NCBI GenBank assembly: GCA_016025055.1
Contig: CP065590.1
Location: forward strand, 2,914,001-2,978,000
Direction of reading: 5' to 3'
DNA length: 64,000 nt
Origin: Chryseobacterium indologenes
GTDB taxonomy: Bacteria; Bacteroidota; Bacteroidia; Flavobacteriales; Weeksellaceae
A model generated the notes under the pieces. That model saw only the letters and a program-made list of their open reading frames with translations, was not told the DNA's origin and did not search any database. The translations under genes were made by a program, and so were the position numbers. This document shows, in pieces, positions 1-9,467 of the stretch (position 1 is its first letter; every line of letters begins with the position of its first letter).

Positions 1-69
1 TCCAGAAAAATTAGGCAACTTTTACCAAAAAGAGTCTGCATTTTTATTTTCCTAACTTTTTAAAAATCG

Positions 70-77
70 TATTTTTG
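70..77 (+). promoter_or_regulatory. Probable -7 box of the prenyl synthase gene
   Basis: TATTTTTG matches the Bacteroidota -7 consensus TAnnTTTG and lies 18 bases before the ATG at 96. I see no clear -33 TTTG at the usual distance of about 20 bases. The rest of positions 1-95 is AT-rich and holds no recognisable gene. Confidence 0.5.
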
Positions 78-95
78 TTCAAATTATAAGATTTT

Positions 96-1066
96 ATGGA
101 ATTTTTAGACAGATACCAGCAGCTTGTTGGGGAGGCCATCAATAAGTACACTTTTAAAGATAAGCCAGCGGAACTATATGAACCGATGAATTACATTATT
201 TCCCACGGAGGAAAACGTCTTCGTCCCATTATGGTACTGATGGCTTGTGATTTGTTTGGCGGCGACCTTAAAGAGGCTATAAAGCCCGCGTTGGCAATTG
301 AGTTTTTCCATAACTTCACGCTGATCCATGATGATATTATGGACGAAGCCCCCTAAGAAGAAATAAACCTACCATCCATACTTTACACGGAATCAATGTG
401 GGAATCCTTTCAGGAGACGGATTGATGTTGAAAGCATATAAATTCTTTGAAGATCTGGAACCTGAAATTTTCAAGGCATGTATCAGGATTTTCACTCATA
501 CAGGTCTTTTATTGTGTGAAGGGCAGCAATATGATATCAATTTTGAAACTCAGAAAGATGTAACTTTTGATGACTATATCAGAATGATTACTTACAAAAC
601 AGGAGTTTTAAGCGCCTCTTCTTTTGAAATCGGAGCCTTGATCGCAAGAGCAGATTTTAAAGATGCAAAAGCCATCTTCAACTTCGGAAAACATATCGGA
701 ATCGCCTTCCAGATCATGGATGACTATCTTGACGTTTTCGGAGATCAGGCACAGTTTGGAAAGAAACATGCAGGAGATATCTACGAAAATAAAAAAACGG
801 TTTTGTACCTGCTGGCAAGAGAACATGCTACAGAAGAAGAAAGAAAAGAGCTGGATTACTGGTATTCAAAGAAAACTGAAAATATTGACAAGGTATATGG
901 CGTTGAAAAGATCTTCAGAAGAACGAAAGTAGATGAAAAAGCACTTCGCCTTATCGAAAAACATAACGAAATAGGACAAAGCTATCTTCAGAAAATCGAT
1001 ATTCCGGAAGAAAAGAAAAAACCGTTTATCGAACTGGCAAATTATTTGTTGAGAAGAGAAAGTTAA
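96..1066 (+). CDS. Polyprenyl (geranylgeranyl-type) diphosphate synthase, frameshifted
   Basis: Trans-isoprenyl diphosphate synthase, which condenses isopentenyl diphosphate with an allylic diphosphate to supply precursors for quinones or carotenoids. The first aspartate-rich motif (HDDIMDEAP, then LRR after frame correction) is near residue 80 and the second is QIMDDYLDVFG. GGKRLRP near residue 38 is also typical. The reading frame breaks in the CCCCC run at 349-353. One extra C restores LRRNKPTIHTLHG and a 323-residue protein, normal for the family. The break falls inside the catalytic motif, so either the base is missing from the sequence or the gene is dead. I favour a sequence error. It is first of four co-oriented genes. 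The exact chain length of the product cannot be told from sequence. Confidence 0.85.
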
Positions 1067-1088
1067 TAGAGGGAGCAGAAGGCATGCC

Positions 1089-1111
1089 GCAGGTAACAGC
1101 AATTTACCTGC
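1089..1111 (+). repeat. Short stem-loop in the spacer after the prenyl synthase
   Basis: GCAGGTAA and TTACCTGC form a perfect 8-bp stem around a 7-base loop. No T-run follows, so it is not a standard intrinsic terminator. It may be an mRNA processing or stability hairpin within the operon. Confidence 0.4.
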
Positions 1112-1142
1112 AGCGTGTTTCCTGCAATCTAATACCTGTACA

Positions 1143-2093
1143 ATGAAATTCAGAACAGAAGTTGATATTCCGGCATCAGAAAAGAAAATTGAGATTGAAG
1201 ATAAAATATTTTCAGTAGGTTCTTGTTTTGCTTCCGAAATGACCGACCTGTTACAGCAAGGTCAGCTTCAGACACTTAATAATCCTTTTGGAACCATTTT
1301 TAACCCGTTTTCAATTCATAATGAAGTCAGGATACTTCACGACTCAGCATTTTATGAGGAGGAAGATTTAATCACTTATCATGATCAATACATCTCTCTC
1401 GATCACCATACAAGCTTTGATACCCGATATATTCACCAGACCCTAGATAAGATTAATGGGGCTATTGAAGCAGGTAACGCTTTCCTGCAGGAAGCTGATT
1501 GGGTGATTGTAACCTACGGAAGTTCGTTTATCTACGAATTTCTCCCCCAAAAAAAACTCGTTGCAAACTGTCATAAAATTCCACAGAAGTTTTTTGAAAA
1601 GAGATTGCTGACCCATCAGGAACTTACCGCCGCCATTTATAATACCATTCTGGATCTGAAGGATATTTGTAAAGAAGGAGTTCAGATTTTATTTACCGTA
1701 TCACCTGTACGCCATACCAAAGATGGCATGGTTGAAAATCAACTCAGTAAGTCTAAGCTGATTACAGCCATCCACGAGTCTATTTCGATGTTTGAAGATT
1801 GCCAATATCTGCCGGTGTATGAAATATTGATGGATGATCTGCGGGATTACCGCTTTTATAAAGAAGATATGATTCATCCCAGTACACAGGCGGTTAATTA
1901 TATTTTTGATAAATTCGGGGATGCTTATTTTTCAAATGATACCAAAGATTTTATCAAAGAAAATTTTAAAATCATGAGGGCGCTGGAACATAAAACAAAT
2001 GATAAAAAAGATCCGAAATTTATTGAATTCAGAGAAAAACTGGATCAAAGGATTGAAAAGCAACGCGAAAAGGTAAAGCATAAAATATTTTAA
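1143..2093 (+). CDS. GSCFA domain protein
   Basis: The sequence FSVGSCFASEM at about residues 24-34 contains the G-S-C-F-A signature that names this family, and the 316-residue length is usual. GSCFA proteins are thought to be distant relatives of SGNH-type esterases. The serine of GSCFA and a late D-x-x-H (EDMIHPS, near residue 242) would fit such a site, but substrate and role are unknown. No signal peptide is visible, so it is probably cytoplasmic. The next gene starts immediately after its stop codon, which indicates co-transcription with the DUF4269 and TatD genes. Confidence 0.85.
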   Translation: MKFRTEVDIPASEKKIEIEDKIFSVGSCFASEMTDLLQQGQLQTLNNPFGTIFNPFSIHNEVRILHDSAFYEEEDLITYHDQYISLDHHTSFDTRYIHQTLDKINGAIEAGNAFLQEADWVIVTYGSSFIYEFLPQKKLVANCHKIPQKFFEKRLLTHQELTAAIYNTILDLKDICKEGVQILFTVSPVRHTKDGMVENQLSKSKLITAIHESISMFEDCQYLPVYEILMDDLRDYRFYKEDMIHPSTQAVNYIFDKFGDAYFSNDTKDFIKENFKIMRALEHKTNDKKDPKFIEFREKLDQRIEKQREKVKHKIF

Positions 2094-2615
2094 ATGATCG
2101 ATTTTACCAGGATTAACTATTTGAGAAATGGTAATGAACGACAGAAAAGAGCGCTTGAAGTTCTTACAAAATATAAAGTTTTAGAAAAATTAAAACCATA
2201 CTCTCCATTACTGACAGGTACAGTTCCTATACAAATTGATATTGAAAGCAGCGATCTCGATGTCATTTGTGAAGTAGATCTCAGATTTGAAAAAGAATTT
2301 TTGGAAGATATAGTACCCTTACTACCGTCCGGTACCGATATGAAAGTGGAAAACACGGTCATAAATGGAGAAAAAAGTATCGTTATAAACTTTATGCTGG
2401 AAGAATTTCCGATTGAAATTTTTGGACAGAATAAACCTTCTGAGCAACAGAATGCATACCGGCACATGATCGCCGAGTACAAAATACTACAGGAGAAAGG
2501 AGAAGAATTTAAACAAAAAATAATAGAACTTAAAAAACAGGGCATAAAGACCGAACCTGCCTTCGGAATACTGATGAATCTTGAAAATCCGTATGAAGAT
2601 CTGTTAAAACTATAA
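2094..2615 (+). CDS. DUF4269 family protein
   Basis: A 173-residue protein whose segment LLTGTVPIQIDIESSDLDVI (residues about 40-59) is characteristic of DUF4269. The S-D-L-D pattern and following acidic residues recall nucleotidyltransferase folds, which is an inference rather than a demonstrated activity. The ATG follows the upstream TAA with no gap, so translation is probably coupled to the GSCFA gene. Only four bases separate its stop from the tatD start. No signal peptide or membrane segment is visible. The function is unknown. Confidence 0.8.
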   Translation: MIDFTRINYLRNGNERQKRALEVLTKYKVLEKLKPYSPLLTGTVPIQIDIESSDLDVICEVDLRFEKEFLEDIVPLLPSGTDMKVENTVINGEKSIVINFMLEEFPIEIFGQNKPSEQQNAYRHMIAEYKILQEKGEEFKQKIIELKKQGIKTEPAFGILMNLENPYEDLLKL

Positions 2616-2619
2616 AAAA

Positions 2620-3381
2620 ATGATTGATACACATACCCACCTCTATGCTGAAGAATTTGATGCGGACCGAAAGGAAGCCATCCAGAGAGCTTTAGATAAA
2701 GGAATTACAGAATTTTATCTTCCTGCCATCGATTCCGAATCACACGAAAAGATGTTGCAGCTGGAAACCGAATATCCGGGACAGATTTTTTCAATGATGG
2801 GATTACATCCATGCTATGTAAAACCGGAATCCTGGGAAAAGGAACTGGAAATTGTTAAAAATTATCTCGATCAAAGGCAGTTTCCGGCCATAGGAGAAAT
2901 AGGAATTGATTTGTATTGGGATCAATCGACTTTAGATATACAGGTGAAGGCTTTCGAACAACAGATCGATTGGGCTATAGAAATGGATCTTCCCATTGTC
3001 ATCCACACAAGAGAAAGTTTTGATGAAACATTTGAAGTATTGGAACGAAAAAAACATCCCCAATTAAGAGGTATTTTTCATTGTTTTTCAGGAAACCTTG
3101 AGCAGGCAAAACATGCCATTGATCTGAATTTTATTTTAGGCATAGGTGGAGTAGTCACTTTTAAAAACGGGAAAATTGATCAGTTTTTACAAGAAATCTC
3201 TTTAGATAAAATTGTATTGGAAACAGACTCTCCTTATCTGGCTCCCGTTCCGCACAGAGGCAAGAGAAATGAAAGCGCTTACCTTGATCTCGTCGCCGGG
3301 AAACTTGTGAATATCTACGGAAAAGATTTTTCTGAGATAGACAGGATAACGACAGAGAATGCCCGGAATCTTTTTAAATAA
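2620..3381 (+). CDS. tatD: TatD family metal-dependent hydrolase
   Basis: TatD-type deoxyribonuclease of the amidohydrolase superfamily. Visible metal ligands and motifs are DTHTHL at residues 3-8, GLHPC near 61, IGEIGIDLYWD near 90, VIHTRES near 127, IFHCFSG near 150 and LETDSPYLAP near 200. Its 253 residues match the usual length. In other bacteria TatD has 3'-5' exonuclease activity and a role in DNA repair or quality control. It is the last gene of the four-gene run beginning at 96 and is closed by a strong hairpin terminator shared with the convergent helicase gene. Confidence 0.92.
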   Translation: MIDTHTHLYAEEFDADRKEAIQRALDKGITEFYLPAIDSESHEKMLQLETEYPGQIFSMMGLHPCYVKPESWEKELEIVKNYLDQRQFPAIGEIGIDLYWDQSTLDIQVKAFEQQIDWAIEMDLPIVIHTRESFDETFEVLERKKHPQLRGIFHCFSGNLEQAKHAIDLNFILGIGGVVTFKNGKIDQFLQEISLDKIVLETDSPYLAPVPHRGKRNESAYLDLVAGKLVNIYGKDFSEIDRITTENARNLFK

Positions 3382-3408
3382 ACTCCACGAAGATTGATCA
3401 TCAAAATA

Positions 3409-3436
3409 AAACCCTTTTCAGATCTGAAAAGGGTTT
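3409..3436. terminator. Bidirectional terminator between tatD and the helicase gene
   Basis: AAACCCTTTTC and GAAAAGGGTTT pair perfectly around AGATCT. A-rich sequence lies on the left and T-rich on the right, so it can end transcription of both convergent genes. Confidence 0.85.
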
Positions 3437-3440
3437 GTCT

Positions 3441-4751
3441 TTATTTTTTTCTTGTGAAATTTTTGTTTTTAGGTTTTTTAAATCCTACGGAAGCGGCTGT
3501 AGAAGGTTTCTTTTTCCTGTTTCCATTACTTTTAGGCGCTCTTGAAGGTTGTTTTGGTCCCTGCGATTCCCCACCTGAACGTACAGGTTTGTTATTGGAA
3601 TCTCTTTTCTCAGCAACAAGGTCATCAGTATGGAAAGGGTGGTCTTTTATGATAGGAATTTTCTTTCCGATAAGCTTCTCCGTATTTTTTAAATTTAACA
3701 GGTCAAGACCATCCACAAAAGAGATTGAAGTCCCTTCAGCTCCGGCTCTTCCTGTTCTTCCGATTCTGTGTACATACGTTTCGGAAACATCTGAAAGTTC
3801 AAAATTGATCACGAATTTCAGCTCATCAATATCAATTCCCCTTGCAGCAATATCTGTAGCTACCAGAACTCTGGTTTTCCCGGATTTGAAATTATTCAGT
3901 GCATTTTGTCTTGCATTCTGAGATTTATTACCGTGTATCGCCTCTGCCGAGATATTATCCTTTTGAAGTTTTCTCGCGATTTTATCTGCACCGTGCTTTG
4001 TTCTTGCAAATACAAGTACAGAATCAGCGATATCATTTTTCAGGATGTGAGAAAGCAGATTCAGCTTATTTTCACGTTCCACGAAATAAACAGATTGTTT
4101 GATGGTATCTGCAGTAGAAGAAACCGGTGTTACTTCTACTTTTACAGGATTATTAAGGATAGAATTAGCCAGTTTCTGAATTTCTCCGGGCATAGTTGCA
4201 GAAAAGAATAACGTTTGTCTTCTCTGTGGTAAAAGCTTGATGATTCTTTTTACATCATGTACAAAGCCCATATCAAGCATTCTGTCCGCTTCATCAAGAA
4301 CAAATATCTCAAGGTTTTTAAGGCTGATGATTCCCTGAGCAATAAAGTCAAGAAGCCTTCCAGGCGTTGCTACCAGAATATCGACCCCTTTTTTCAGGGC
4401 AGCTTCCTGGTTGCCTTGCTTTACGCCTCCAAAAATAACAAGTTGTTTTAAAGGAAGGTATTTTCCGTATGCATTAATGTTTTCTTCAATCTGAATAGCT
4501 AATTCTCGCGTAGGAGTAAGAATTAAAGCTTTTATATGATTGTTTGAAATTTTATTTTTTGATAAATTCTGTAATATAGGAATAGAAAAGGCTGCTGTTT
4601 TACCTGTTCCGGTCTGAGCACACCCTAAAAAATCTCTCCCTTGTAAAATATCAGGAATAGATCTTTCCTGGATAGGGGTAGGAGTAGTATATCCTTGTTC
4701 CTTGATTGCCTTGGCAATAGGTTCTATTAAGTTTAAGTCTGTAAAATTCAA
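3441..4751 (-). CDS. DEAD-box ATP-dependent RNA helicase
   Basis: RhlE/DbpA-like RNA helicase of 436 residues. Motifs in order are the Q motif (TPIQE near residue 26), AQTGTGKT (near 45), PTRELA, DEAD (VLDEADRML near 150), SAT, and the C-terminal ARGIDI and [11 protein letters not shown] basic tail (residues about 370-436, rich in K, R and S) follows the helicase core, as in RNA-binding RhlE-type proteins. It likely remodels ribosomal RNA or mRNA and may help cold growth, which I infer from the family. The start is supported by a -7 box about 60 bases upstream. Confidence 0.93.
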   Translation of the reverse strand: MNFTDLNLIEPIAKAIKEQGYTTPTPIQERSIPDILQGRDFLGCAQTGTGKTAAFSIPILQNLSKNKISNNHIKALILTPTRELAIQIEENINAYGKYLPLKQLVIFGGVKQGNQEAALKKGVDILVATPGRLLDFIAQGIISLKNLEIFVLDEADRMLDMGFVHDVKRIIKLLPQRRQTLFFSATMPGEIQKLANSILNNPVKVEVTPVSSTADTIKQSVYFVERENKLNLLSHILKNDIADSVLVFARTKHGADKIARKLQKDNISAEAIHGNKSQNARQNALNNFKSGKTRVLVATDIAARGIDIDELKFVINFELSDVSETYVHRIGRTGRAGAEGTSISFVDGLDLLNLKNTEKLIGKKIPIIKDHPFHTDDLVAEKRDSNNKPVRSGGESQGPKQPSRAPKSNGNRKKKPSTAASVGFKKPKNKNFTRKK

Positions 4752-4809
4752 ATGAATTATTTTAAAATTTAAATAAAAAATTCCTTCAGTATGAAAGAAT
4801 TACATTTTG

Positions 4810-4817
4810 CAAAGGTA
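4810..4817 (-). promoter_or_regulatory. -7 box of the DEAD-box helicase gene
   Basis: On the minus strand this reads TACCTTTG, a perfect TAnnTTTG match 58 bases before the start codon. The 5' leader would be about 50 bases. Confidence 0.5.
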
Positions 4818-4983
4818 CTCTAAATATTTTTAAGAATTTTAGCTTATTGCTATGTTGTGTAAAATGCTTATTTATAGTTGGTTATATTTATGTTGAAAGA
4901 GCTTCTTTTTAATGAACAAATTGGAATCCTGGAACTTTATGATTTTTTAATGTCACGTACTGGTAAGCTATCTTGGTTATGCG

Positions 4984-4991
4984 TATATTTG
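4984..4991 (+). promoter_or_regulatory. -7 box of the surface-repeat protein gene
   Basis: TATATTTG is a perfect TAnnTTTG match 21 bases upstream of the ATG at 5013. It supports 5013 as the start, since any earlier start would lie inside or upstream of the promoter. Confidence 0.5.
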
Positions 4992-5012
4992 GAGTAAAAC
5001 TAGTAAATAACT

Positions 5013-6177
5013 ATGAAAAAAATCGCTATTTTGCTTGCGGCATTGCGGGTCTGCAGGTACATGCTCAATCATGGAGCACCACCGGAAATGCCGGAACAAA
5101 CTCTGCAACCAACTTTATCGGAACTACAGACAATCAACCATTGGTTTTTAAAATAAACGGAGCTGAAAAAATGAAACTTTCGCCTAACGGAAGGCTGGTT
5201 TTTTTGATACGCATTCACAAACCTGGAGCAATAATCTATACATCGGAGGAGGAAATGAGGTACCCTCAAACAATGCCGGAGGAATTAATTATGCTAACGT
5301 AGCAGTAGGACTGGGATCCATGAGCTCCAATACAACAGGAAATGCCAATACAGCCGTAGGTTTTAATACCATGACAAGGAGTACTACAGGATCTTTGAAT
5401 ACTGCTTTGGGAATTAATTCAATGCAAAATTCAGTTACCGGTAACAACAATGTAGCTGTAGGACACAATACATTGGGCGGTATGATTGCCGGAGAATATA
5501 ATACAGCAGTTGGATTTTCAGCAATGCGTACCTGGGGAAGCACCAATTCAGTTCCGTTGGTGGGAAACACTGCCATAGGAAACAGTGCTTTAATGGACCT
5601 TAATAATGGTTCCTTTAATACTGTAATGGGACATAATTCATTCCTGAGAACGGTAAATGCAAACTATAATGTTATAATAGGAACAAATAATGCTCCTTTA
5701 ATCAATAATGCTACCGGAAATATTTATATAGGAAATAATATTGCTGCTGTAGGCACAAGCCCTTCTAATGAATTGAACATCGGAAACTGGATTGTAGGGA
5801 ATAACGGAACTATCGGTATCGGGCAGTTTACCACTCAATTGCCAGCGGATGGTGTTGCTGCTGACGGACAAAAATATAAATTATTCGTAAAAGATGGAAT
5901 CAGAACAGAAAAAGTGAAAGTAGATATTGCTTCAGGTAACGGCTGGGCTGATTATGTTTTTGAAAAAGACTATCAACTAATGTCGTTGAATGACCTTAAG
6001 GAATTTATTGATAAAAACGGACATTTACCTGAAGTTCCTACCACAGAAGAAGCCATTAAAAATGGCATTGAATTAAAGGAAATGAATATCCTCCTGCTAA
6101 AGAAAATTGAAGAATTAACACTCTACACCCTTGAACAGGAAAAGAGGATAGAAGCCTTAGAGAAAAAGGTAAAATAA
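5013..6177 (+). CDS. Secreted repeat protein with endosialidase-chaperone-like C-terminus, twice frameshifted
   Basis: The ATG at 5013 opens a signal peptide (MKKIAILLAAL, cleavage after V-H-A-Q). Glycine/asparagine-rich repeats of the form G-N-x-N-T-A-x-G fill roughly residues 85-190, as in tail-fibre or YadA-like head repeats. The end (residues about 300-388) has DYVFEKDYQLMSLNDLKEFI, then LPEVPTTEEA and a coiled coil, a pattern common in Bacteroidota proteins related to peptidase S74 tail-fibre chaperones. Two frame breaks, one G missing near 5043-5047 and one T missing from the run at 5209-5215, must be restored to give 388 residues. Likely secreted or surface-exposed. No phage genes adjoin it. 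Confidence 0.7.
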
Positions 6178-6265
6178 TACAAATTAATTACAATGTTTCA
6201 AATGCACAATATCTTTCTGATGATGTTCTGAGAAGCATGATATATATTATTTTAATTGTAAAGAG

Positions 6266-6297
6266 AATGGCTGCCTGAATTAGCGCAGCCATTTTTT
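6266..6297 (+). terminator. Intrinsic terminator of the surface-repeat protein gene
   Basis: AATGGCTGC pairs with GCAGCCATT around a 10-base loop and is followed by a run of T. Confidence 0.85.
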
Positions 6298-6333
6298 ATG
6301 AATAACAGAGTTTTAATTTGGATTACGCTTATT

Positions 6334-6816
6334 CTACCTTGGTCCACTGTTGATTTTTTCTAAGGTCTTCAAAAAAATGATAAACTTCTGAAAGTTTTTC
6401 ACTTCCTCTTTTCCATAATCTTCTACATTTTTTGAAGTTCCGTCGGTAAATTTAATTCTTAAATAGGAGGTAGGTAAGTCTGTGATATTCTTTTCACCAT
6501 AGTTATCCTTTAAGTTTTTGATATCCAGGCCATTCAAAAGGCTTATGAGTTTTTGATAATCCGCTTCTTTAATCGTTCCTTTAAAAGTTCCTTCGCGTGG
6601 TTTCGAGAACTCATCCTTTGAAGGTTTATCCGTGAAGTTAAAATGCTCGGCTTCGAAAACAGCTGTTCGGTCCGGATTGATCGTCATCTTAAAAACAGGG
6701 CAGAACCCAAAACACGGGCTAGCCTGGTATTCAATTTTAGAATATCGATTAATATTTTTCTGTGAAGTACAGGACAATAAAAATACAAATGCACATAGAC
6801 CTAATAAATATTTCAT
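6334..6816 (-). CDS. DUF6438-like lipoprotein
   Basis: A 160-residue lipoprotein. The signal peptide ends in a lipobox with Cys16 (FLLSC). The mature part has SPCFGFCPVFKMTI near residues 32-45, the conserved double-cysteine patch of DUF6438, followed by a beta-rich domain with GTFKGTI and YLRIKFTDG. The family has no assigned function. By its signal peptide it is membrane-anchored and faces the periplasm. It stands alone, with a terminator-bounded gene on one side and obgE on the other. Confidence 0.75.
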   Translation of the reverse strand: MKYLLGLCAFVFLLSCTSQKNINRYSKIEYQASPCFGFCPVFKMTINPDRTAVFEAEHFNFTDKPSKDEFSKPREGTFKGTIKEADYQKLISLLNGLDIKNLKDNYGEKNITDLPTSYLRIKFTDGTSKNVEDYGKEEVKNFQKFIIFLKTLEKINSGPR

Positions 6817-6879
6817 AGTTTTTGAATTTGAAAAGGTCTGTCAATAATTATTCCAAAGAGAGCCGGCAAACCCTATTTA

Positions 6880-6910
6880 AAAAGAAACCCCGGAAATATT
6901 CCCGGGGTTG
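6880..6910 (-). terminator. Terminator of the obgE transcript
   Basis: AACCCCGG (6886-6893) pairs with CCGGGGTT (6902-6909). On the minus strand the hairpin is followed by a T-rich stretch. Confidence 0.75.
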
Positions 6911-6937
6911 TATCATATTATAGATCAGAATTTTTTC

Positions 6938-7921
6938 TTATCCATGCAACTGTTTCCAGATGGCATCTTTTAGTTCTGTAAGACCTTCTCCGGTAACCCC
7001 TGAAAAGAATAAAGGCTGTTTATTCTCAGGAAATTCAGCTGCGATCTCTTTTTTCAGCTCACTGTCTAAAAGGTCAGACTTGGAAACAGAAATAATGAAA
7101 TCTTTATCTAAAAGTTCCGGGTTATATTCCTTCAATTCATTTTCAAGAATTTTAAACTCCTGATAATGATCTTCCGAATCTGCCGGAATTAAAAATAAAA
7201 GAATGGAGTTTCTTTCAATATGCCTCAGGAATCTGTGTCCCAGTCCTTTTCCTTCTGCTGCACCTTCAATAATCCCCGGAATATCAGCCATCACAAATGA
7301 TTTGTAATTTCTGTAATCTACAATTCCTAAGTTGGGAGTCAGCGTGGTAAAGGCATAATTGGCAATTTTAGGCTTCGCTGCCGAAACAGAAGCTAAAAGT
7401 GTAGATTTTCCTGCATTTGGAAACCCAACCAATCCTACATCTGCCAAAATTTTAAGTTCGAAAACAACATAACCTTCTTGACCATCCATTCCGGGTTGGG
7501 CATATCTTGGCGTCTGATTGGTAGAAGATTTGAAGAATTCGTTTCCTCTTCCTCCTTTTCCTCCTTCCATTAAAATGATTTCCTGCTTGTCTTCAAGGAT
7601 CTCGCCGATAATTTCTCCTTCTTCATTTTTAGCAATAGTTCCGATAGGAACATCGATGTAAATATCAGAACCGTCAGCTCCGGTAAGCTGGTTTTTGGCT
7701 CCGTTTTCACCACGCTCTGCTTTGATGTGGCGGGTATAACGAAGCGGAAGTAAAGTCCATTCCTGGGCATTTCCCCTCATGATAACGTGGCCTCCACGAC
7801 CTCCGTCACCACCGTCAGGACCTCCCTTGGGAATATATTTTTCACGGCGAAGGTGTGCAGAACCTGCTCCTCCGTGTCCGCTTTTACAATGAATCTTTAC
7901 GTAATCTACAAAGTTTGACAT
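6938..7921 (-). CDS. obgE: Obg/CgtA GTPase
   Basis: Essential ribosome-associated GTPase acting in late 50S assembly and the stringent response. The N-terminal glycine-rich Obg fold spans residues 1-158 ([27 protein letters not shown]). The G domain follows with GFPNAGKST (G1), a shifted switch region, DIPGIIEGA (G3) and SKSD (G4). The short 327-residue form lacks the C-terminal OCT domain, as is usual in Bacteroidota. It lies downstream of adk on the same strand, 73 bases apart, and the two are probably co-transcribed. Confidence 0.95.
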   Translation of the reverse strand: MSNFVDYVKIHCKSGHGGAGSAHLRREKYIPKGGPDGGDGGRGGHVIMRGNAQEWTLLPLRYTRHIKAERGENGAKNQLTGADGSDIYIDVPIGTIAKNEEGEIIGEILEDKQEIILMEGGKGGRGNEFFKSSTNQTPRYAQPGMDGQEGYVVFELKILADVGLVGFPNAGKSTLLASVSAAKPKIANYAFTTLTPNLGIVDYRNYKSFVMADIPGIIEGAAEGKGLGHRFLRHIERNSILLFLIPADSEDHYQEFKILENELKEYNPELLDKDFIISVSKSDLLDSELKKEIAAEFPENKQPLFFSGVTGEGLTELKDAIWKQLHG

Positions 7922-7924
7922 ATT

Positions 7925-7994
7925 TTTTTAGGCTTTAGGCCTTAGGGGTTAGGGAATAGATATTTAACTATGCTAAATCCTAATCCCTAAATCC
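7925..7994. repeat. Degenerate short-period spacer repeat between adk and obgE
   Basis: The spacer contains TTAGGCCTTAGGGGTTAGG on one side and CTAAATCC-TAATCCC-TAAATCC on the other, roughly complementary to each other. It forms a loose inverted arrangement of 7-8-base units around an AT-rich centre. No coding potential is visible. Confidence 0.4.
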
Positions 7995-8573
7995 TTATTT
8001 AATTTTCTCTATCTCAGCGAAAAGTTTTTGGGAAATCTCATCAATTTCTCCAACACCGTTTACCTCTACATATTTTCCCTGCTGCTTATAAAGTTCGGCT
8101 ACCTCTGCTGTTTTAGTGTAATATTCTTTAATTCTGTTTTCGATGATCTCTACATTGCTGTCGTCAGATCTTCCGCTGGTTTCACCTCTTTTCAGAAGTC
8201 TTTCAACCAAAATTTTATCTTCTACTATCAATGAAAGACAGATATCAATCTCATCATTCAATTCTTCTTTTACGATTTTTTCCAGCGCTTCTGTCTGAGC
8301 AGTAGTTCTCGGGTATCCGTCGAAGATAAAACCGTTGGTATCCGTTGGTTTTCTGATCTCATCAATCAGCATATCTGTTGTTACCTGATCCGGAACCAAT
8401 TCTCCCTTATCGATGTAAGACTTAGCCAGTTTACCAAGTTCAGTGTCATTTTTCATGTTGTATCTGAAAAGATCACCTGTTGAAACCTGTTTTAAGTTGA
8501 ATTTTTCGATTAGATTCTGAGCTTGTGTTCCTTTTCCACTTCCTGGAGGGCCGAACAGAACAATGTTTATCAT
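7995..8573 (-). CDS. adk: Adenylate kinase
   Basis: Converts AMP and ATP to two ADP in the cytoplasm. GPPGSGKGTQ at residues 8-17 is the P-loop, STGDLFR near 32 binds AMP, and DGYPRT near 86 is the second signature. The LID region is short (RGETSGRSDD), with no zinc cysteines. At 192 residues it is the compact form usual in Bacteroidota. It lies between hpt and obgE in a nucleotide and ribosome housekeeping run. Confidence 0.96.
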   Translation of the reverse strand: MINIVLFGPPGSGKGTQAQNLIEKFNLKQVSTGDLFRYNMKNDTELGKLAKSYIDKGELVPDQVTTDMLIDEIRKPTDTNGFIFDGYPRTTAQTEALEKIVKEELNDEIDICLSLIVEDKILVERLLKRGETSGRSDDSNVEIIENRIKEYYTKTAEVAELYKQQGKYVEVNGVGEIDEISQKLFAEIEKIK

Positions 8574-8718
8574 AATGTTGATTCGCTTACGGCAATGGGC
8601 ATTGGGCTTCTTGTTTTGGCGGCTTGCTCTTTTGCTTTCAGCTTTTTTAAGTTAATATTTTACTTTCTTTAGATATTGATTTAAAAGCTAATAGCCAAAA
8701 GCTAGAAGCTTATAGCAA
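8574..8718. repeat. Low-complexity spacer with AGCTAATAGC-like units
   Basis: The hpt-adk spacer holds repeated near-copies of AAAGCTAATAGCC, AAAAGCTAGAAGC and TTATAGC, plus an earlier GGCAATGGGCATTGGGC stretch. I see no gene or clear terminator in it. Confidence 0.35.
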
Positions 8719-9272
8719 TTAATGATTGATTTGTCCTTCCTCTAATTGATATAGGTTAGGTAAATTTCTTCCCAATTCATCATAATCCAGTCCATAGCCA
8801 AGAACAAATTTGTTGGGGATTTCCTTTCCGATATAATCCAGTTTGAAGTCTTTTTGTAAATCTCCGGTTTCAATAAGAAACTGGCCAGTTTTACAGATTT
8901 AGGACGCTGAGTTTCCTGGAAATATTTAAAAAGACTTTCTACAGTATTTCCTGTATCTACAATATCTTCTACAAGAATGATGTGACGGTCTTTTACTTCT
9001 TTAGTCAGCTCCATTTTCTGATAAACGATTCCCGTAGATTCTGTTCCTACATAAGAACTCATTTGAATGAAAGCAATCTCGCATTCACCCGGGTAATATT
9101 TTAAAAGATCTGAGAAGAACATAATAACCCCATTCAATACTCCAATGAAAACAGGAACTTCATCCTTGTAATCTTCATAAATTCTTAACGCTGTCTCTTT
9201 TACAATTTCCTGAATTTCGGCATCCTTTAAATAGGGAACGAAAGTTTTGTCGTGAACTTTAATGCTTTCCAT
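8719..9272 (-). CDS. hpt: Hypoxanthine phosphoribosyltransferase, frameshifted
   Basis: Purine salvage enzyme forming IMP or GMP from hypoxanthine or guanine and PRPP. The PRPP-binding motif [14 protein letters not shown] is clear near residues 94-107. The frame breaks at the T-run 8851-8855 (A-run on the coding strand). Adding one A restores [18 protein letters not shown] and a normal 184-residue protein ending ...LEEGQINH at 8719. I place the start at 9272 (MESIKVHDK) because the longer frame begins with TTG inside the -7 box at 9291-9298. The break is probably a sequence error. Confidence 0.85.
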
Positions 9273-9290
9273 AAAATTTTTAGTAGGAGG

Positions 9291-9298
9291 CAAAGTTA
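9291..9298 (-). promoter_or_regulatory. -7 box of hpt
   Basis: TAACTTTG on the minus strand, a perfect TAnnTTTG, lies 18 bases before the ATG at 9272 and rules out the longer TTG start. Confidence 0.55.
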
Positions 9299-9326
9299 CG
9301 GATTTTTGATTTTTGATTAAAATCTT

Positions 9327-9359
9327 TTTGTGTTTAATCCGGGATTTATACTATATTTG
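9327..9359 (+). promoter_or_regulatory. Promoter of the ABC-F gene
   Basis: TTTG at 9327-9330 and TATATTTG at 9352-9359 are separated by 21 bases, close to the Bacteroidota consensus. The leader to the ATG at 9468 is about 100 bases, long enough to hold leader regulation of the kind known for some ABC-F genes. I could not identify a leader peptide. Confidence 0.6.
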
Positions 9360-9467
9360 TTCTTTCAAAACCCATAAATACAGACATGTAGGATATAATT
9401 TCTTTCAGATTCAATAGGACAGTAACCGGTGAGTTGCTGGTGTTTAACCATAATTAAGAAAGAAATC

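Noticed and set aside
2117..2632. A 171-codon open frame antisense to the DUF4269 gene
   Set aside because: It is a shadow of the coding strand with no family match or ribosome site.
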